The translations under genes and the position numbers were made by a program. A DNA stretch of 64,000 bases from an uncultured Aquimarina sp. Lineage in GTDB: Bacteria > Bacteroidota > Bacteroidia > Flavobacteriales > Flavobacteriaceae. Below are positions 16,833-25,296 of the stretch, one piece after another. The stretch spans positions 186,001 to 250,000 of the forward strand of contig NZ_CANLYD010000004.1 of NCBI RefSeq assembly GCF_947495315.1, given 5' to 3'. Positions within the stretch are counted from its first letter, which is position 1. Each line of letters opens with the position of its first letter. Under the pieces are notes generated by a model. The model was not told the DNA's origin. It saw nothing but the letters and a program-made list of their open reading frames with translations, and did no database searches.

Positions 16833-18245
16833 ATGAAGATAGAACAAATATATACAGGATGTCTTGCACAAGGCGCTTATTATATAGAAAGTGCGGGAGA
16901 GGTGGCGATTATAGATCCTCTGAGAGAAGTAAAGCCATATATAGAAAGAACTAAGAATGATGGAGCGAAAATCAAATATATTTTCGAAACACATTTTCAT
17001 GCTGATTTTGTAAGTGGTCATGTAACACTGGCTAAAGAAACTGGCGCAGAGATTATTTATGGACCAAATGCTAATCCATCTTTTGAAGCTACAATTGCAA
17101 CAGATGGACAGGAGTTTATCGTAGGAGATCTTACAATAATAGCATTACATACGCCAGGTCATACGATGGAAAGTACCACCTATTTGCTAAGAGATAAAAA
17201 TGGTAAAGATCACGCTATTTTTAGTGGAGATACATTGTTTTTAGGTGATGTAGGACGTCCTGATTTAGCGCAAAAAGCTGCTCATATGACACAGGAAGAA
17301 CTGGCTGAAACATTGTTCGACAGTTTGAGGAATAAAATTATGCCTTTGGCCGATGAGGTAATCGTATATCCAGCGCACGGAGCAGGTTCTGCATGTGGTA
17401 AAAATATGATGAAAGAAACCGTAGACACTTTAGGAAACCAGAAGCGAATGAATTATGCGTTACGTGCTGATATGACTAAAGAAGAATTTGTAAAAGAAGT
17501 GACAGAAGGTTTATTACCACCTCCACAATATTTTCCTTTAAATGTGAAGATGAATAAAGAAGGATATGAAGATATAGATGAGGTTTTAGAAAGAGGAACC
17601 AAACCATTATCATCAGAAGAATTCGAAATGTTGGCTAATGAAACAGGCGCGATTGTATTGGATGTAAGACATCAAAACGAATATATAAAAGGTCATATTC
17701 CGAGATCTATATTTATCGGAATCGAAGGTAGTTTTGCTCCTTGGGTAGGTGCTTTGATTGCTGATGTAGCACAACCTATTTTATTAGTCGCTCCAGAAGG
17801 GAAGGAAGAAGAAACGATTACTCGATTATCTCGTGTAGGCTTTGATAAAACATTAGGATATCTAGAAGGAGGAATAGAAGCTTGGAAAAAAGCGGGGAAA
17901 GATTATGACACCATATCATCAATAACAGCAGAGGAACTTAAAAATAAATTGAACACAGAAAAGACAGCAATTTTTGATGTGAGAAAAGAAAGTGAATTTG
18001 TTGCTGAGCATTTGGATAAGGCTAATAATTCACCACTGGATTTTATCAATGATTATATGAATGACTTTCCAGAAGATAAAACATTTTATATACACTGTGC
18101 TGGCGGATATAGATCTGTAATTGCAGCATCTATATTAAAAAGTCGAGGTATTCATAATCTTATTGATGTTGCTGGAGGTTTTTCAGCAATGAAGGAAGCT
18201 GGGATAGAAACGACAGAATATGTATGTCCAAGTACACTAAAATAA
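16833..18245 (+). CDS. Persulfide dioxygenase-rhodanese fusion, CstB-like
   Basis: 470 residues. An N-terminal metallo-beta-lactamase domain carries the iron-binding THFHADFVSGH motif (H54, H56, D58) and SGDTLFLGDVGRPD. Two rhodanese domains follow. The first lacks the active Cys (LLVAPEGKEEE at the loop) and is structural. The second has it (YIHCAGGYRS, Cys about 422). This matches CstB, which oxidises low-molecular-weight persulfide and yields thiosulfate. It is the first gene of the operon with a secreted rhodanese and a Crp/Fnr regulator. Cytoplasmic. Confidence 0.88.
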   Translation: MKIEQIYTGCLAQGAYYIESAGEVAIIDPLREVKPYIERTKNDGAKIKYIFETHFHADFVSGHVTLAKETGAEIIYGPNANPSFEATIATDGQEFIVGDLTIIALHTPGHTMESTTYLLRDKNGKDHAIFSGDTLFLGDVGRPDLAQKAAHMTQEELAETLFDSLRNKIMPLADEVIVYPAHGAGSACGKNMMKETVDTLGNQKRMNYALRADMTKEEFVKEVTEGLLPPPQYFPLNVKMNKEGYEDIDEVLERGTKPLSSEEFEMLANETGAIVLDVRHQNEYIKGHIPRSIFIGIEGSFAPWVGALIADVAQPILLVAPEGKEEETITRLSRVGFDKTLGYLEGGIEAWKKAGKDYDTISSITAEELKNKLNTEKTAIFDVRKESEFVAEHLDKANNSPLDFINDYMNDFPEDKTFYIHCAGGYRSVIAASILKSRGIHNLIDVAGGFSAMKEAGIETTEYVCPSTLK

Positions 18246-18248
18246 TGT

Positions 18249-18692
18249 ATGATGTACCCAGTGAATTCCAAATTAATAAAACCTAATCTATATCTGATTT
18301 TGTTGATATTTAGCGTTTCAGCAGCTTTTTCACAACAAGTTTCCAGAAATGAAAAGTCTAATGCTACAAAAGAAAATGATAAAATCAGGATTGTAGATAT
18401 CAATACAATAAAAGAAAAAGTAATACATAAAGATATTCAGTTTGTGGATATTCGCACTCCTAAAGAGTATAACGCAGGATATATTGATGATGCGATCAAT
18501 ATTAGTATTGCGGACAAAGAGAAATTTATTGTAGCGTTCCAAAAACTTGATAAAGAAAAGCCTGTTTATATTTATTGTTATTCTGGTTGGAGAAGTCACC
18601 GAGCTGCTAAGTTGTTAGTTACATTGGGTTTTGACAAAATATATGATTTTAAAGGAGGATACAAAGTATGGAGTGAGCATCAAAAGAGATAA
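18249..18692 (+). CDS. Secreted single-domain rhodanese
   Basis: 147 residues. A signal peptide (LYLILLIFSVSAAFSQ) is followed by one rhodanese domain with active Cys110 in YIYCYSGWRSH and the closing GGYKVW. Sulfurtransferase acting in the periplasm, moving sulfane sulfur. It begins three bases after the CstB-like gene; two adjacent ATG codons (18249, 18252) are equally possible. Confidence 0.86.
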   Translation: MMYPVNSKLIKPNLYLILLIFSVSAAFSQQVSRNEKSNATKENDKIRIVDINTIKEKVIHKDIQFVDIRTPKEYNAGYIDDAINISIADKEKFIVAFQKLDKEKPVYIYCYSGWRSHRAAKLLVTLGFDKIYDFKGGYKVWSEHQKR

Positions 18693-18742
18693 TCTCGCAT
18701 AGAGAATAAATTATTGATTAAATTAGTAAAAAATAGTTCCTA

Positions 18743-19387
18743 TTGATCTCGAAAGCACTAGATACGTATTTCCCAAAGTTGGCTACAATGCCAGAATTAA
18801 AAGCGGAACTTGTAGCAATTAGCAGTATTCATACTTTTGATGCCGGAACCGTGATTTTAAGACAAGGATCGTATATAAAGATAATTCCATTACTTATTTC
18901 TGGTTTAGCTAAAGTCTTTAAAGAAGAACAGGCTCACGGAAATGAAGTATTGTTGTATTATATAAAACCTGGAGAAAGTTGTGTGATGTCTGTAACTACT
19001 TTGGTAAAGAATGAAACAAGCCAGGTAAAGGCAGTTATCGAGGAGGATTCTGAAGTGGTAATTATTCCAGCAGATAAAGCACTTGCCATAGCAAAAAAGT
19101 ATCCCAAGTGGAATGAGTTTATTTATGATCTTTTCAATCTTAAATTCGAAGAATTATTAAATGTCATAGAAATACTAACATTTTCTAACAAGGATACAAG
19201 GTTATTAGAATATCTAAAAAAAGAGGCAAAGTTAAAAGGTCGTAATACGCTAAATACTACACACCAGCATATCGCCTATGATTTAGGTTCTTCTAGAGAA
19301 GTGATATCACGATTACTCAAAAAAATTGAACAAGAAGGTTTTATACTTTTAAAACAAGGTGCGATAGAACTGATTGATAAAAGTTAA
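18743..19387 (+). CDS. Crp/Fnr family transcription regulator, TTG start
   Basis: 214 residues, clearly related to the regulator at 14929 (shared SYIKIIPLLISG and PGESCVMS patterns). Translation appears to begin at a TTG, since family members have this N-terminal stretch and no ATG precedes it. The recognition helix SSREVISRLLKKIE keeps R-E-x-x-S-R, whereas the other regulator has Val in place of Glu, so DNA specificity may differ. It ends the operon headed by GTAACAATTGTTAC. I infer that it binds GTAAC sites and activates sulfur genes, probably sensing persulfide or redox through its Cys. Confidence 0.87.
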   Translation: MISKALDTYFPKLATMPELKAELVAISSIHTFDAGTVILRQGSYIKIIPLLISGLAKVFKEEQAHGNEVLLYYIKPGESCVMSVTTLVKNETSQVKAVIEEDSEVVIIPADKALAIAKKYPKWNEFIYDLFNLKFEELLNVIEILTFSNKDTRLLEYLKKEAKLKGRNTLNTTHQHIAYDLGSSREVISRLLKKIEQEGFILLKQGAIELIDKS

Positions 19388-19929
19388 TCTTGACTTATTG
19401 TTTTAACTCGAAGTTAGAAAATTTACGTCAGTCTGAGATATTCCATAAGTTTTTATCCAGTAAATAATATACTGATGTTCCAAAGCAGGGCTTTGAGAAT
19501 TTTTTTTCACCAGTATAAGATTTGTTTTGCGTTAAAAAATCTTGAAGCCTTGGAAAGATTTTAACAAAATAAATCTGGTTTTTAGCTTAGCTAAAAAATA
19601 CCTTGAAAAAAGTGCCTTTTCTTTTGGTTTCCAGCGCCTCATCTGGCGCACTCTTATCAGAGTACCCTTTGGACAAGCAAAGAAAATAGGATGAAACTTA
19701 AATACAATTAAAGCTATGAAAAACAAATTGTTACAGAATAGTCAATTGTAGTGATCCGCCTTATGCATACAGGCAATTTTTCTTCTGTCACCTCGAGCCT
19801 TTTGATACCTGTCCGCCTTTGAAGGAAGCTCAAGAGAAGCGTAGTCGAGTGGTCACTATGAAAAGTCACTCAATCTGGCGGTTTTTATGAATTTAAAAGT
19901 TATATCGAGTTATTCTATAATACAAGATA
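19388..19929. other. Intergenic region of dispersed repeats
   Basis: No gene supported. The part around 19600-19700 (CTTTTGGTTTCCAGCGCCTC, TTTGGACAAGCAAAGAAA) and the part around 19790-19880 (GAGCC..., GTAGTCGAG) look like degenerate copies of dispersed flavobacterial repeats. A 64-residue open frame here reads as repeat translation. Confidence 0.5.
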
Positions 19930-20532
19930 TCAACCATTTTTCTGAAGTACTAAAGTAGACATAGACCTAAGGTCATGAACATTCGTAGATTTTAAAGGCT
20001 CTAAGAATGATAATTGATGTTCTTCCATTAGTAGATATAGTAAATCTTTAGTAAGTAAAAATCGATCAGACTCATCACCTAATCTATAAACACCTTCTCC
20101 TATATGAGTTACTTTATCTTCAATTCCAATATCAGAAGTCATTCTTATAAATAAGCTTCCTGTAGGTTTTAATACGCGTATAAGTTCTGAAAACATAGTT
20201 TTAAAGTGATCGGTGTTTGCAGCAAAATGTAGTACTGCACTACAAATGATATGATCAAAAAAATCATCATCATACTGTAATTGTTCTAAAGAAGAGCAAC
20301 TAAATTGATCACTCCAATCAGGATAAAGAAGCTTCAAGTATTCGATCTGTTCAATTTCTTTATCTACTGCATATATAGTAAACCTATTTTTATAAAACCA
20401 ATGTATATTTCTGCCACTTCCACAGCCCGCATCGAGGATCTTATCGTTTTGTGAATAACGCTCTTTTAATATTTGATCTAATAAATAGATATCTATATTG
20501 CCTAGTACTGTTCTTAGTTTTTCAGTATTCAT
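19930..20532 (-). CDS. Class I SAM-dependent methyltransferase
   Basis: 200 residues. Motif I ILDAGCGSGRNIHWF, the acidic end of strand 2 YAVDKE, and ICSAVLHFA followed by VLKPTGSLFIRM fit a Rossmann methyltransferase of the TehB/UbiE type. Substrate cannot be told. It is divergent from the GTAAC promoter at 20551, but no -7 box faces it at the right distance. Confidence 0.82.
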   Translation of the reverse strand: MNTEKLRTVLGNIDIYLLDQILKERYSQNDKILDAGCGSGRNIHWFYKNRFTIYAVDKEIEQIEYLKLLYPDWSDQFSCSSLEQLQYDDDFFDHIICSAVLHFAANTDHFKTMFSELIRVLKPTGSLFIRMTSDIGIEDKVTHIGEGVYRLGDESDRFLLTKDLLYLLMEEHQLSFLEPLKSTNVHDLRSMSTLVLQKNG

Positions 20533-20550
20533 AATAAAACAATCTTAGTT

Positions 20551-20594
20551 GTAACAATAGTCACATCTTTTACTGATTTTCTTAAATAAATTTG
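20551..20594 (+). promoter_or_regulatory. GTAAC-type site with -7 box, rightward promoter
   Basis: GTAACAATAGTCAC (20551-20564, one mismatch in the right half) and -7 box TAAATTTG (20587-20594), centres 33 bp apart. It points to the small peptide gene at 20731 and the DUF2892 gene at 20842. Confidence 0.65.
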
Positions 20595-20730
20595 TTTCAC
20601 ACTAATTTGAGAAAGTCAAAAAATGATACTCAAATCTTTTATAAGAAACAATTGTTAATTTATTTCAAGATACTTATTTGCTAGCTGTTGTATATGTATT
20701 GATGAATAAAACCTAAAAACAAAATAGTGT

Positions 20731-20823
20731 ATGCGAATATATAAAGGATTTAAATTACTGATTGTTTGTATTATATGTTCGAGTATTGTGGCAGGAGTAG
20801 TGCTAATTATTGAATTTTTTTAA
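20731..20823 (+). CDS. One-segment membrane miniprotein, 30 aa
   Basis: ATG at 20731, ending in TAA at 20821-20823. The product begins MRIYKGFKLL and has a single hydrophobic stretch (LLIVCIICSSIVAGVVLIIE). It lies between the GTAAC promoter and the DUF2892 gene, 18 bases before the latter, so it is probably co-transcribed. Comparable miniproteins often attach to membrane complexes; no family known. Confidence 0.5.
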   Translation: MRIYKGFKLLIVCIICSSIVAGVVLIIEFF

Positions 20824-20841
20824 CGTAAAATATATAAGGAT

Positions 20842-21045
20842 ATGAAAAAGAATATGGGTGGCTTAGATCGCATTATAAGAATACTAGTAGCTATGGTGAT
20901 TAGCGTATTGTACTTCACTGGAATTATACAAGGTACTTTGGGGTATGTGTTATTAGGACTTTCTGCAATATTTGTACTTACCAGTTTTATTAGTTTCTGT
21001 CCTTTGTATGCTATAGTAGGACTAAATACATGTAAGGCTAAATAG
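20842..21045 (+). CDS. DUF2892 (YgaP-like) membrane protein
   Basis: 67 residues with two membrane segments and the family pattern MGGLDRIIRI near the start and FCPLYAIVGLNTC at the end. In many bacteria this domain is fused to rhodanese (YgaP) or lies beside sulfur genes, which fits the GTAAC promoter here. A paralogue lies at 41408. The precise role is unknown. Confidence 0.82.
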   Translation: MKKNMGGLDRIIRILVAMVISVLYFTGIIQGTLGYVLLGLSAIFVLTSFISFCPLYAIVGLNTCKAK

Positions 21046-21376
21046 ATTTTATAACTTTTAAAATCAGATATATACAAAATTATAGCGGTCCGTAGATAGT
21101 TACTTACTTTAGGTCAAATTTGTGATAATAATTTTAGAATGAACTGAGTAAGAGCCTGCTTTTGAGCAGTCAATTGTTCTCGACTTCGCTCGAAATGATA
21201 TAAGTATTGAACTTAATTTATTGATTTTGAGTTTGATGTGTGAGCTAAGTTATATGTAATTAGCTAATAACCTCTATAAGAATAATTTACCATAGTAAGT
21301 CAATCGAAGAATACAGCCTAGTACTTTTATCTAAAACCTTAAGTAATGAATAATTCCAACTTAAATATGTACACAA
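21046..21376. other. Intergenic region with a dispersed repeat remnant
   Basis: Around 21177-21199 reads TTCTCGACTTCGCTCGAA, a fragment of the common dispersed palindrome. No ORF or clear promoter for the lipoprotein at 21377 was identified. Confidence 0.45.
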
Positions 21377-22447
21377 ATGAAAAAAATGTTTTTAAGAGTA
21401 GCTTTCATAGCTTTCGCAATTTTGGTATTCGGTTCATGTGAAACCGAAGTAAATCAAACAGAAAAAGATCTTTTAAATCAGGAAACTGAGGTGTCTGATG
21501 CTAAATTTGGTTATCGCGATGATGAATTTTTTCTTGTCGCCAATAGAGGATCTTCCACTTTTACTGTTTTTGATGCAAAAACCACAGAATTTATTCAAGA
21601 GGTTAAACTTCCTGATGAAGGTGCGCAACCCACATATCTTGCACACAGTAGAAGAAATAACAGTGTTTATATAGGGGATTTTGCAAGTAGCAAAGTCTTG
21701 TATTATGACGCAGATTCTTTTGAACTTAAAGGAGAAATTGAAATTGAAGAAGGGGCATTCCATATGTGGATTAATAATCGCGTTAATCAGTTATGGATTA
21801 ATAATATCGTTTCAAAATCTACTTCAGTGATTGATTTAAAATCAAATACGGTAATCAAAAACATTCCGCTTCCTGTTGATGAAATACCGGAACTTACTGA
21901 GAATGCAGAGCAACACGATGTAACTATTTCTCCGAGTGGTTATGCTGCGTATGTAACCGTCTTAGATGGACCCGATAGAAGTTATGTAGTCATGTATAAT
22001 ACGCAAACATTAGAATACATTAAACACGAAGTAGTAGGAGGAGACGCGCATTTATTGCCTGTGGGATCTAAATTGTACGTTCCTGCTCAAAACGATAATA
22101 GTGTTACGGTATTTAGTCGCTTTAATCTGGATAAATTAGGAGTCATTCCATTTAATTCTGCACATGGAGTCGCTAATAGTAGAAGATTTGTTTTGACAAC
22201 TGGAATTGCAGACAACAAAATCGGAGTGATAGGGCGCAATAATAATAGTGTAATTTCTGAAATTAATACCGATTTTAATACTCCACATAACCTTGCTGTC
22301 AATAAAAGAGGGAATATCGTATTCTTGTCGCATTCCGGAGGTACTGCTACTAAGGTTGTTTTTTATCAACTAAGAATAAATGGAACGTTAAGGAAAATAT
22401 CCGATTTTGATTCTGGATTGAATCCTTTTGGGGTGCTTAGGTATTAA
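21377..22447 (+). CDS. Beta-propeller lipoprotein (YVTN/NHL-like)
   Basis: 356 residues. Lipoprotein signal (FAILVFGSC, lipid Cys about 20). Repeated blades with patterns such as FFLVANRGSSTFTVFDAKT, VYIGDFASSKVLYYDAD and AHGVANSRRFVLTTG indicate a six- or seven-bladed propeller. Such proteins sit on the cell envelope and bind ligands; no catalytic residues are evident. Stands between sulfur genes and the IS element; its own regulation is not visible. Confidence 0.75.
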   Translation: MKKMFLRVAFIAFAILVFGSCETEVNQTEKDLLNQETEVSDAKFGYRDDEFFLVANRGSSTFTVFDAKTTEFIQEVKLPDEGAQPTYLAHSRRNNSVYIGDFASSKVLYYDADSFELKGEIEIEEGAFHMWINNRVNQLWINNIVSKSTSVIDLKSNTVIKNIPLPVDEIPELTENAEQHDVTISPSGYAAYVTVLDGPDRSYVVMYNTQTLEYIKHEVVGGDAHLLPVGSKLYVPAQNDNSVTVFSRFNLDKLGVIPFNSAHGVANSRRFVLTTGIADNKIGVIGRNNNSVISEINTDFNTPHNLAVNKRGNIVFLSHSGGTATKVVFYQLRINGTLRKISDFDSGLNPFGVLRY

Positions 22448-22586
22448 TAATATTAGTGAAAAAGGAATTTATTAAGCAAATGAGGTCTGAAAAGCACAAA
22501 ATTTACGATTCTGTCACATTGAGAGAAGTCTAAATGTACTGAGCTAAGGTGTTTGTTTCTAGACTCCGCTACCATTGACGAATTAT

Positions 22587-23894
22587 CTAATCCACTGTTT
22601 TATAATTAATTGACATTCCTAGTTCTTTAGCCATTCTGATAACATTTCTTTGTTTATTCATTATTATTTTTTCTTGATATGCTTCAATTCCTTTTTCTAC
22701 ATATTCCAATCCCTTAACAAATAATTTCCAATACAATGCTGCAAGTTTTCTTGCAATTGCTTTATTGGCAACCATTGGACCTTTCTTAGCTCGGATTTTT
22801 CTTCCGAACGCACCTAAGGCTATTTTTTTACTAGCTATCAAGCTGGCAGCGGCTTGTTTAAATATTAACCCTGCTTTTGGACTTGCTTTGGATTTGTAAT
22901 TTTTGCTTCTTTTTCCAGAGTTATGTTGCTTTGGTGCTAATCCTAACCAAGAAGTAAAATGCTTTTCTGTTTTCCATTTACTAAGGTCTGTACCTACTTC
23001 TGATAAAAGTTGCATCCAGTTATAATCAGTAATTCCTGGTAAAACCGTAGCGTCTTTGCCTTCAAAGATTTGTAAAAGGTACTTATCCATATCCTTAATA
23101 TCTGGTTTATGGTGCCGGATTGGTTTTCTTTTGTTTATTGACTTCTTAAAACCATCGTTACTTGATCCCATCTTTTTTAAAACCTTTTCTATTTCCCTAT
23201 CGCAATTGGAAATCTGGACTTGATAAAAATCATAACAATCCAAAGCTTGACCAAGTGCAAATAACCCTGAATTGTGATAATGCCCTTGTAAAGACTTGAT
23301 CACAACTGTTTTTTTGTTTTTTAAAATACTTGTATGACATAAAGAAACCAAGACTTCTGCATTGCGTTCACCTTTAAGTATAGCCCGTATAATTTTAAGA
23401 CCACTTGCTCCATGAATTTGACTTAATACTTCTTTTAAACGAATGTTCATCAATGTTAAAGCCTTTTGCATATGGTTGATATGCATTGCTGAGCTACGAA
23501 TATGGTCTTCTCGTAAACGTTGATATCCCCTTAATTCCTGTATGAGTTCATCTGCAACAAAACAACGATTTAGCAACCCATAACTATGTAATTGTTGTAT
23601 CCATTGACAATCCTTTACATCGGTTTTTCTACCTGGAACTTGCCTTGTGCTCCTACCATCCACTAACCAAACATCCAATCCCTTTGCTGCCAAAACATCA
23701 TACAGAATAACCCAGTAAACCCCTGTAGCCTCCATAGCAACCGTATCTATATTATTTTCTAACAAATACAAGGCTGCCAGTTCTAGATCCAAGGTGAAAG
23801 TATCAAAATTTCGAACTTCCTTTCCTTCAATACCTATAAAAATCTTCTTAGCGCCGATATCAATACCAGCTGAATTCAATCTGATCTTTTTCAT
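22587..23894 (-). CDS. IS110-family transposase (DEDD), full length
   Basis: 435 residues. N-terminal RuvC-like DEDD domain: D12 in SAGIDIGAK, E55 in MEATGVYW, and D92/D95 in RKTDVKD. The C-terminal Transposase_20 domain has LPGITDYNWMQLLSEVGTDL, then FTSWLGLAPKQHNSGKR and a serine-containing region near ASPKAGLIFKQAAASL. These enzymes catalyse recombination guided by an RNA encoded in the element. No frameshift, so probably active. Confidence 0.95.
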   Translation of the reverse strand: MKKIRLNSAGIDIGAKKIFIGIEGKEVRNFDTFTLDLELAALYLLENNIDTVAMEATGVYWVILYDVLAAKGLDVWLVDGRSTRQVPGRKTDVKDCQWIQQLHSYGLLNRCFVADELIQELRGYQRLREDHIRSSAMHINHMQKALTLMNIRLKEVLSQIHGASGLKIIRAILKGERNAEVLVSLCHTSILKNKKTVVIKSLQGHYHNSGLFALGQALDCYDFYQVQISNCDREIEKVLKKMGSSNDGFKKSINKRKPIRHHKPDIKDMDKYLLQIFEGKDATVLPGITDYNWMQLLSEVGTDLSKWKTEKHFTSWLGLAPKQHNSGKRSKNYKSKASPKAGLIFKQAAASLIASKKIALGAFGRKIRAKKGPMVANKAIARKLAALYWKLFVKGLEYVEKGIEAYQEKIIMNKQRNVIRMAKELGMSINYKTVD

Positions 23895-24120
23895 TACTTA
23901 AGTTTTTATAAATCACGCTCAGGAAATTCTATGACTTGAAAGACTACCATTCGGACATCAATATATATTGAGTACCATACTCGCCGACAATATCTCCTGA
24001 AAATCATACTCGAAAACAGGCATCTAAACACTATGTGATTGACGATCATATTGTGATTTATGGTTAACCTAATAAAATTACGTCAATTACTCCGCCGGAT
24101 AAAATTTTATTTGGGGTCTC
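23895..24120 (-). other. Non-coding end of IS110 element, possible bridge RNA
   Basis: About 225 bases upstream of the transposase contain no ORF. In the IS110 group the guide (bridge) RNA is encoded in the non-coding end before the transposase gene. This stretch has the right position and size. I did not derive its fold, so the call is positional only. Confidence 0.3.
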
Positions 24121-24259
24121 GAAATGACAGGAAAAAATTACTTTTCAGACCTTTAGTTTGTAAGTGTATTATATTGAAAAGAAAAACAAGAATGGTGCTT
24201 TAGTTTTACTTGCATACTTTTTTGATTTCTCACTTTTTATATAGAATAATACCCCGAGT

Positions 24260-24303
24260 GTAACATAAGTTACTTACTTTTCCTATAAAATATAGGTTAT
24301 TTG
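24260..24303 (+). promoter_or_regulatory. GTAAC palindrome upstream of YeeE/YedE pair
   Basis: GTAACATAAGTTAC (24260-24273). At the standard 33-bp spacing lies GTTATTTG (24296-24303), which keeps only the TTTG part of the -7 consensus. The first gene starts 19 bases later. Confidence 0.6.
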
Positions 24304-24321
24304 TAAGAAATTGAAAAGTAA

Positions 24322-24879
24322 ATGAATTGGATATATAAACCTTGGCCTTGGTACGTTTCAGGACCATTAATAACTTTAGTGATGCTTCTGTTGCTAATGA
24401 TCGGCAAAAAATTCGGTATGTCGTCTAATCTAAGAACGATGTGTACCATTTGTGGAGCAGGAAAAACAGCGGATTTTTTTAAGTTTGACTGGCGAGCACA
24501 GCGTTGGAACCTTGTGGTAGTTTTAGGTGTAATTATCGGAGGTTTTATAGCAGAAAATTATTTATCTAACACTACAGATGTTGATTTAAATCCCAAAGTT
24601 GTTACTGACCTTCATGCTAAAGGATTTAATAGCGCAGGCAATGGATATATGCCGGATATGTTATTCTCTAATGATGTTTTTACAGATCCGAAAGGCTTAG
24701 CAATCCTTATAATTGGTGGATTACTTGTCGGTTTTGGAGCACGTTATGCAGGAGGTTGTACTTCTGGTCATGCAATCTCAGGTTTGAGTGATTTACAACT
24801 ACCATCTCTGATTGCTGTTATTGGTTTTTTTATTGGTGGTTTGGCAATGATACATTTAATTTTTCCCTTAATATTTTAG
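24322..24879 (+). CDS. YeeE/YedE family transporter, first half
   Basis: 185 residues, about four membrane segments, with the family signature GGLLVGFGARYAGGCTSGHAISG including the conserved Cys (shown as a landmark near 133-155; core GGCTSGH). YeeE/YedE proteins import thiosulfate or other sulfur compounds and use Cys residues in the channel. A second CxxC-like pair (MCTICGAG, about 39-46) is extra. It is three bases from its partner gene; the two together equal one full-length transporter. Confidence 0.86.
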   Translation: MNWIYKPWPWYVSGPLITLVMLLLLMIGKKFGMSSNLRTMCTICGAGKTADFFKFDWRAQRWNLVVVLGVIIGGFIAENYLSNTTDVDLNPKVVTDLHAKGFNSAGNGYMPDMLFSNDVFTDPKGLAILIIGGLLVGFGARYAGGCTSGHAISGLSDLQLPSLIAVIGFFIGGLAMIHLIFPLIF

Positions 24880-24882
24880 ATA

Positions 24883-25296
24883 ATGCGTACAATTATATAT
24901 TTAGCAATTGGTATTTTTTTCGGAATTGTTCTATTTAAATCTGAAGCAGCTTCGTGGTTTAGGATTTATGAAATGTTTCAATTTGCGTCCTTCCATATGT
25001 ATGGGATTATTGGTTCTGCAGTTGGACTTGGTATTATTGTTATTCAACTGATTAAAAGGTTTAGAGTAAAATCCATTTATGGAGAAAAGATTAGTATAGC
25101 TCCAAAAGAAAAAAGCTACAGTCGCTATATACTTGGAGGAATCATTTTTGGATTAGGTTGGGCATTGGCAGGAGCGTGTCCCGGTCCGATGTTTGTTTTG
25201 GCAGGAGCTGGATACTTGCCAATACTTATTGTAATTGCAGCATCAATTGTAGGAACTTTTCTATATGGTTTATTAAAGGATAAATTACCGCACTAA
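24883..25296 (+). CDS. YeeE/YedE family transporter, second half
   Basis: 137 residues with four membrane segments and GLGWALAGACPGPMFVLAGAG carrying the second conserved Cys (core GACPGP). Works with the preceding gene product as a split transporter. The last 12 bases overlap the end of the convergent dehydrogenase gene. Confidence 0.86.
   Translation: MRTIIYLAIGIFFGIVLFKSEAASWFRIYEMFQFASFHMYGIIGSAVGLGIIVIQLIKRFRVKSIYGEKISIAPKEKSYSRYILGGIIFGLGWALAGACPGPMFVLAGAGYLPILIVIAASIVGTFLYGLLKDKLPH

Larger units (their letters stand above)
22483..24152 (-). mobile_element. IS110-family element and flanking inverted repeats
   Basis: A complete IS110-type transposase gene is bracketed by a perfect 12-bp inverted repeat, AGGTCTGAAAAG (22483-22494) and CTTTTCAGACCT (24141-24152), with CTGTCA and TGACAG further inside. 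IS110 elements normally lack long terminal repeats, so I think the outer repeats are a split older palindromic repeat in which the element landed. True ends are not determined. Confidence 0.7.

Noticed and set aside
16769..16954. 61-residue plus-strand ORF before the CstB-like gene
   Set aside because: Overlaps the true start in another frame and opens at a TTG inside the promoter box region.
19532..19726. 64-residue minus-strand ORF
   Set aside because: Sequence is that of a dispersed repeat (PKGTLIRVRQMRRWKPKEKA); no gene-like context.
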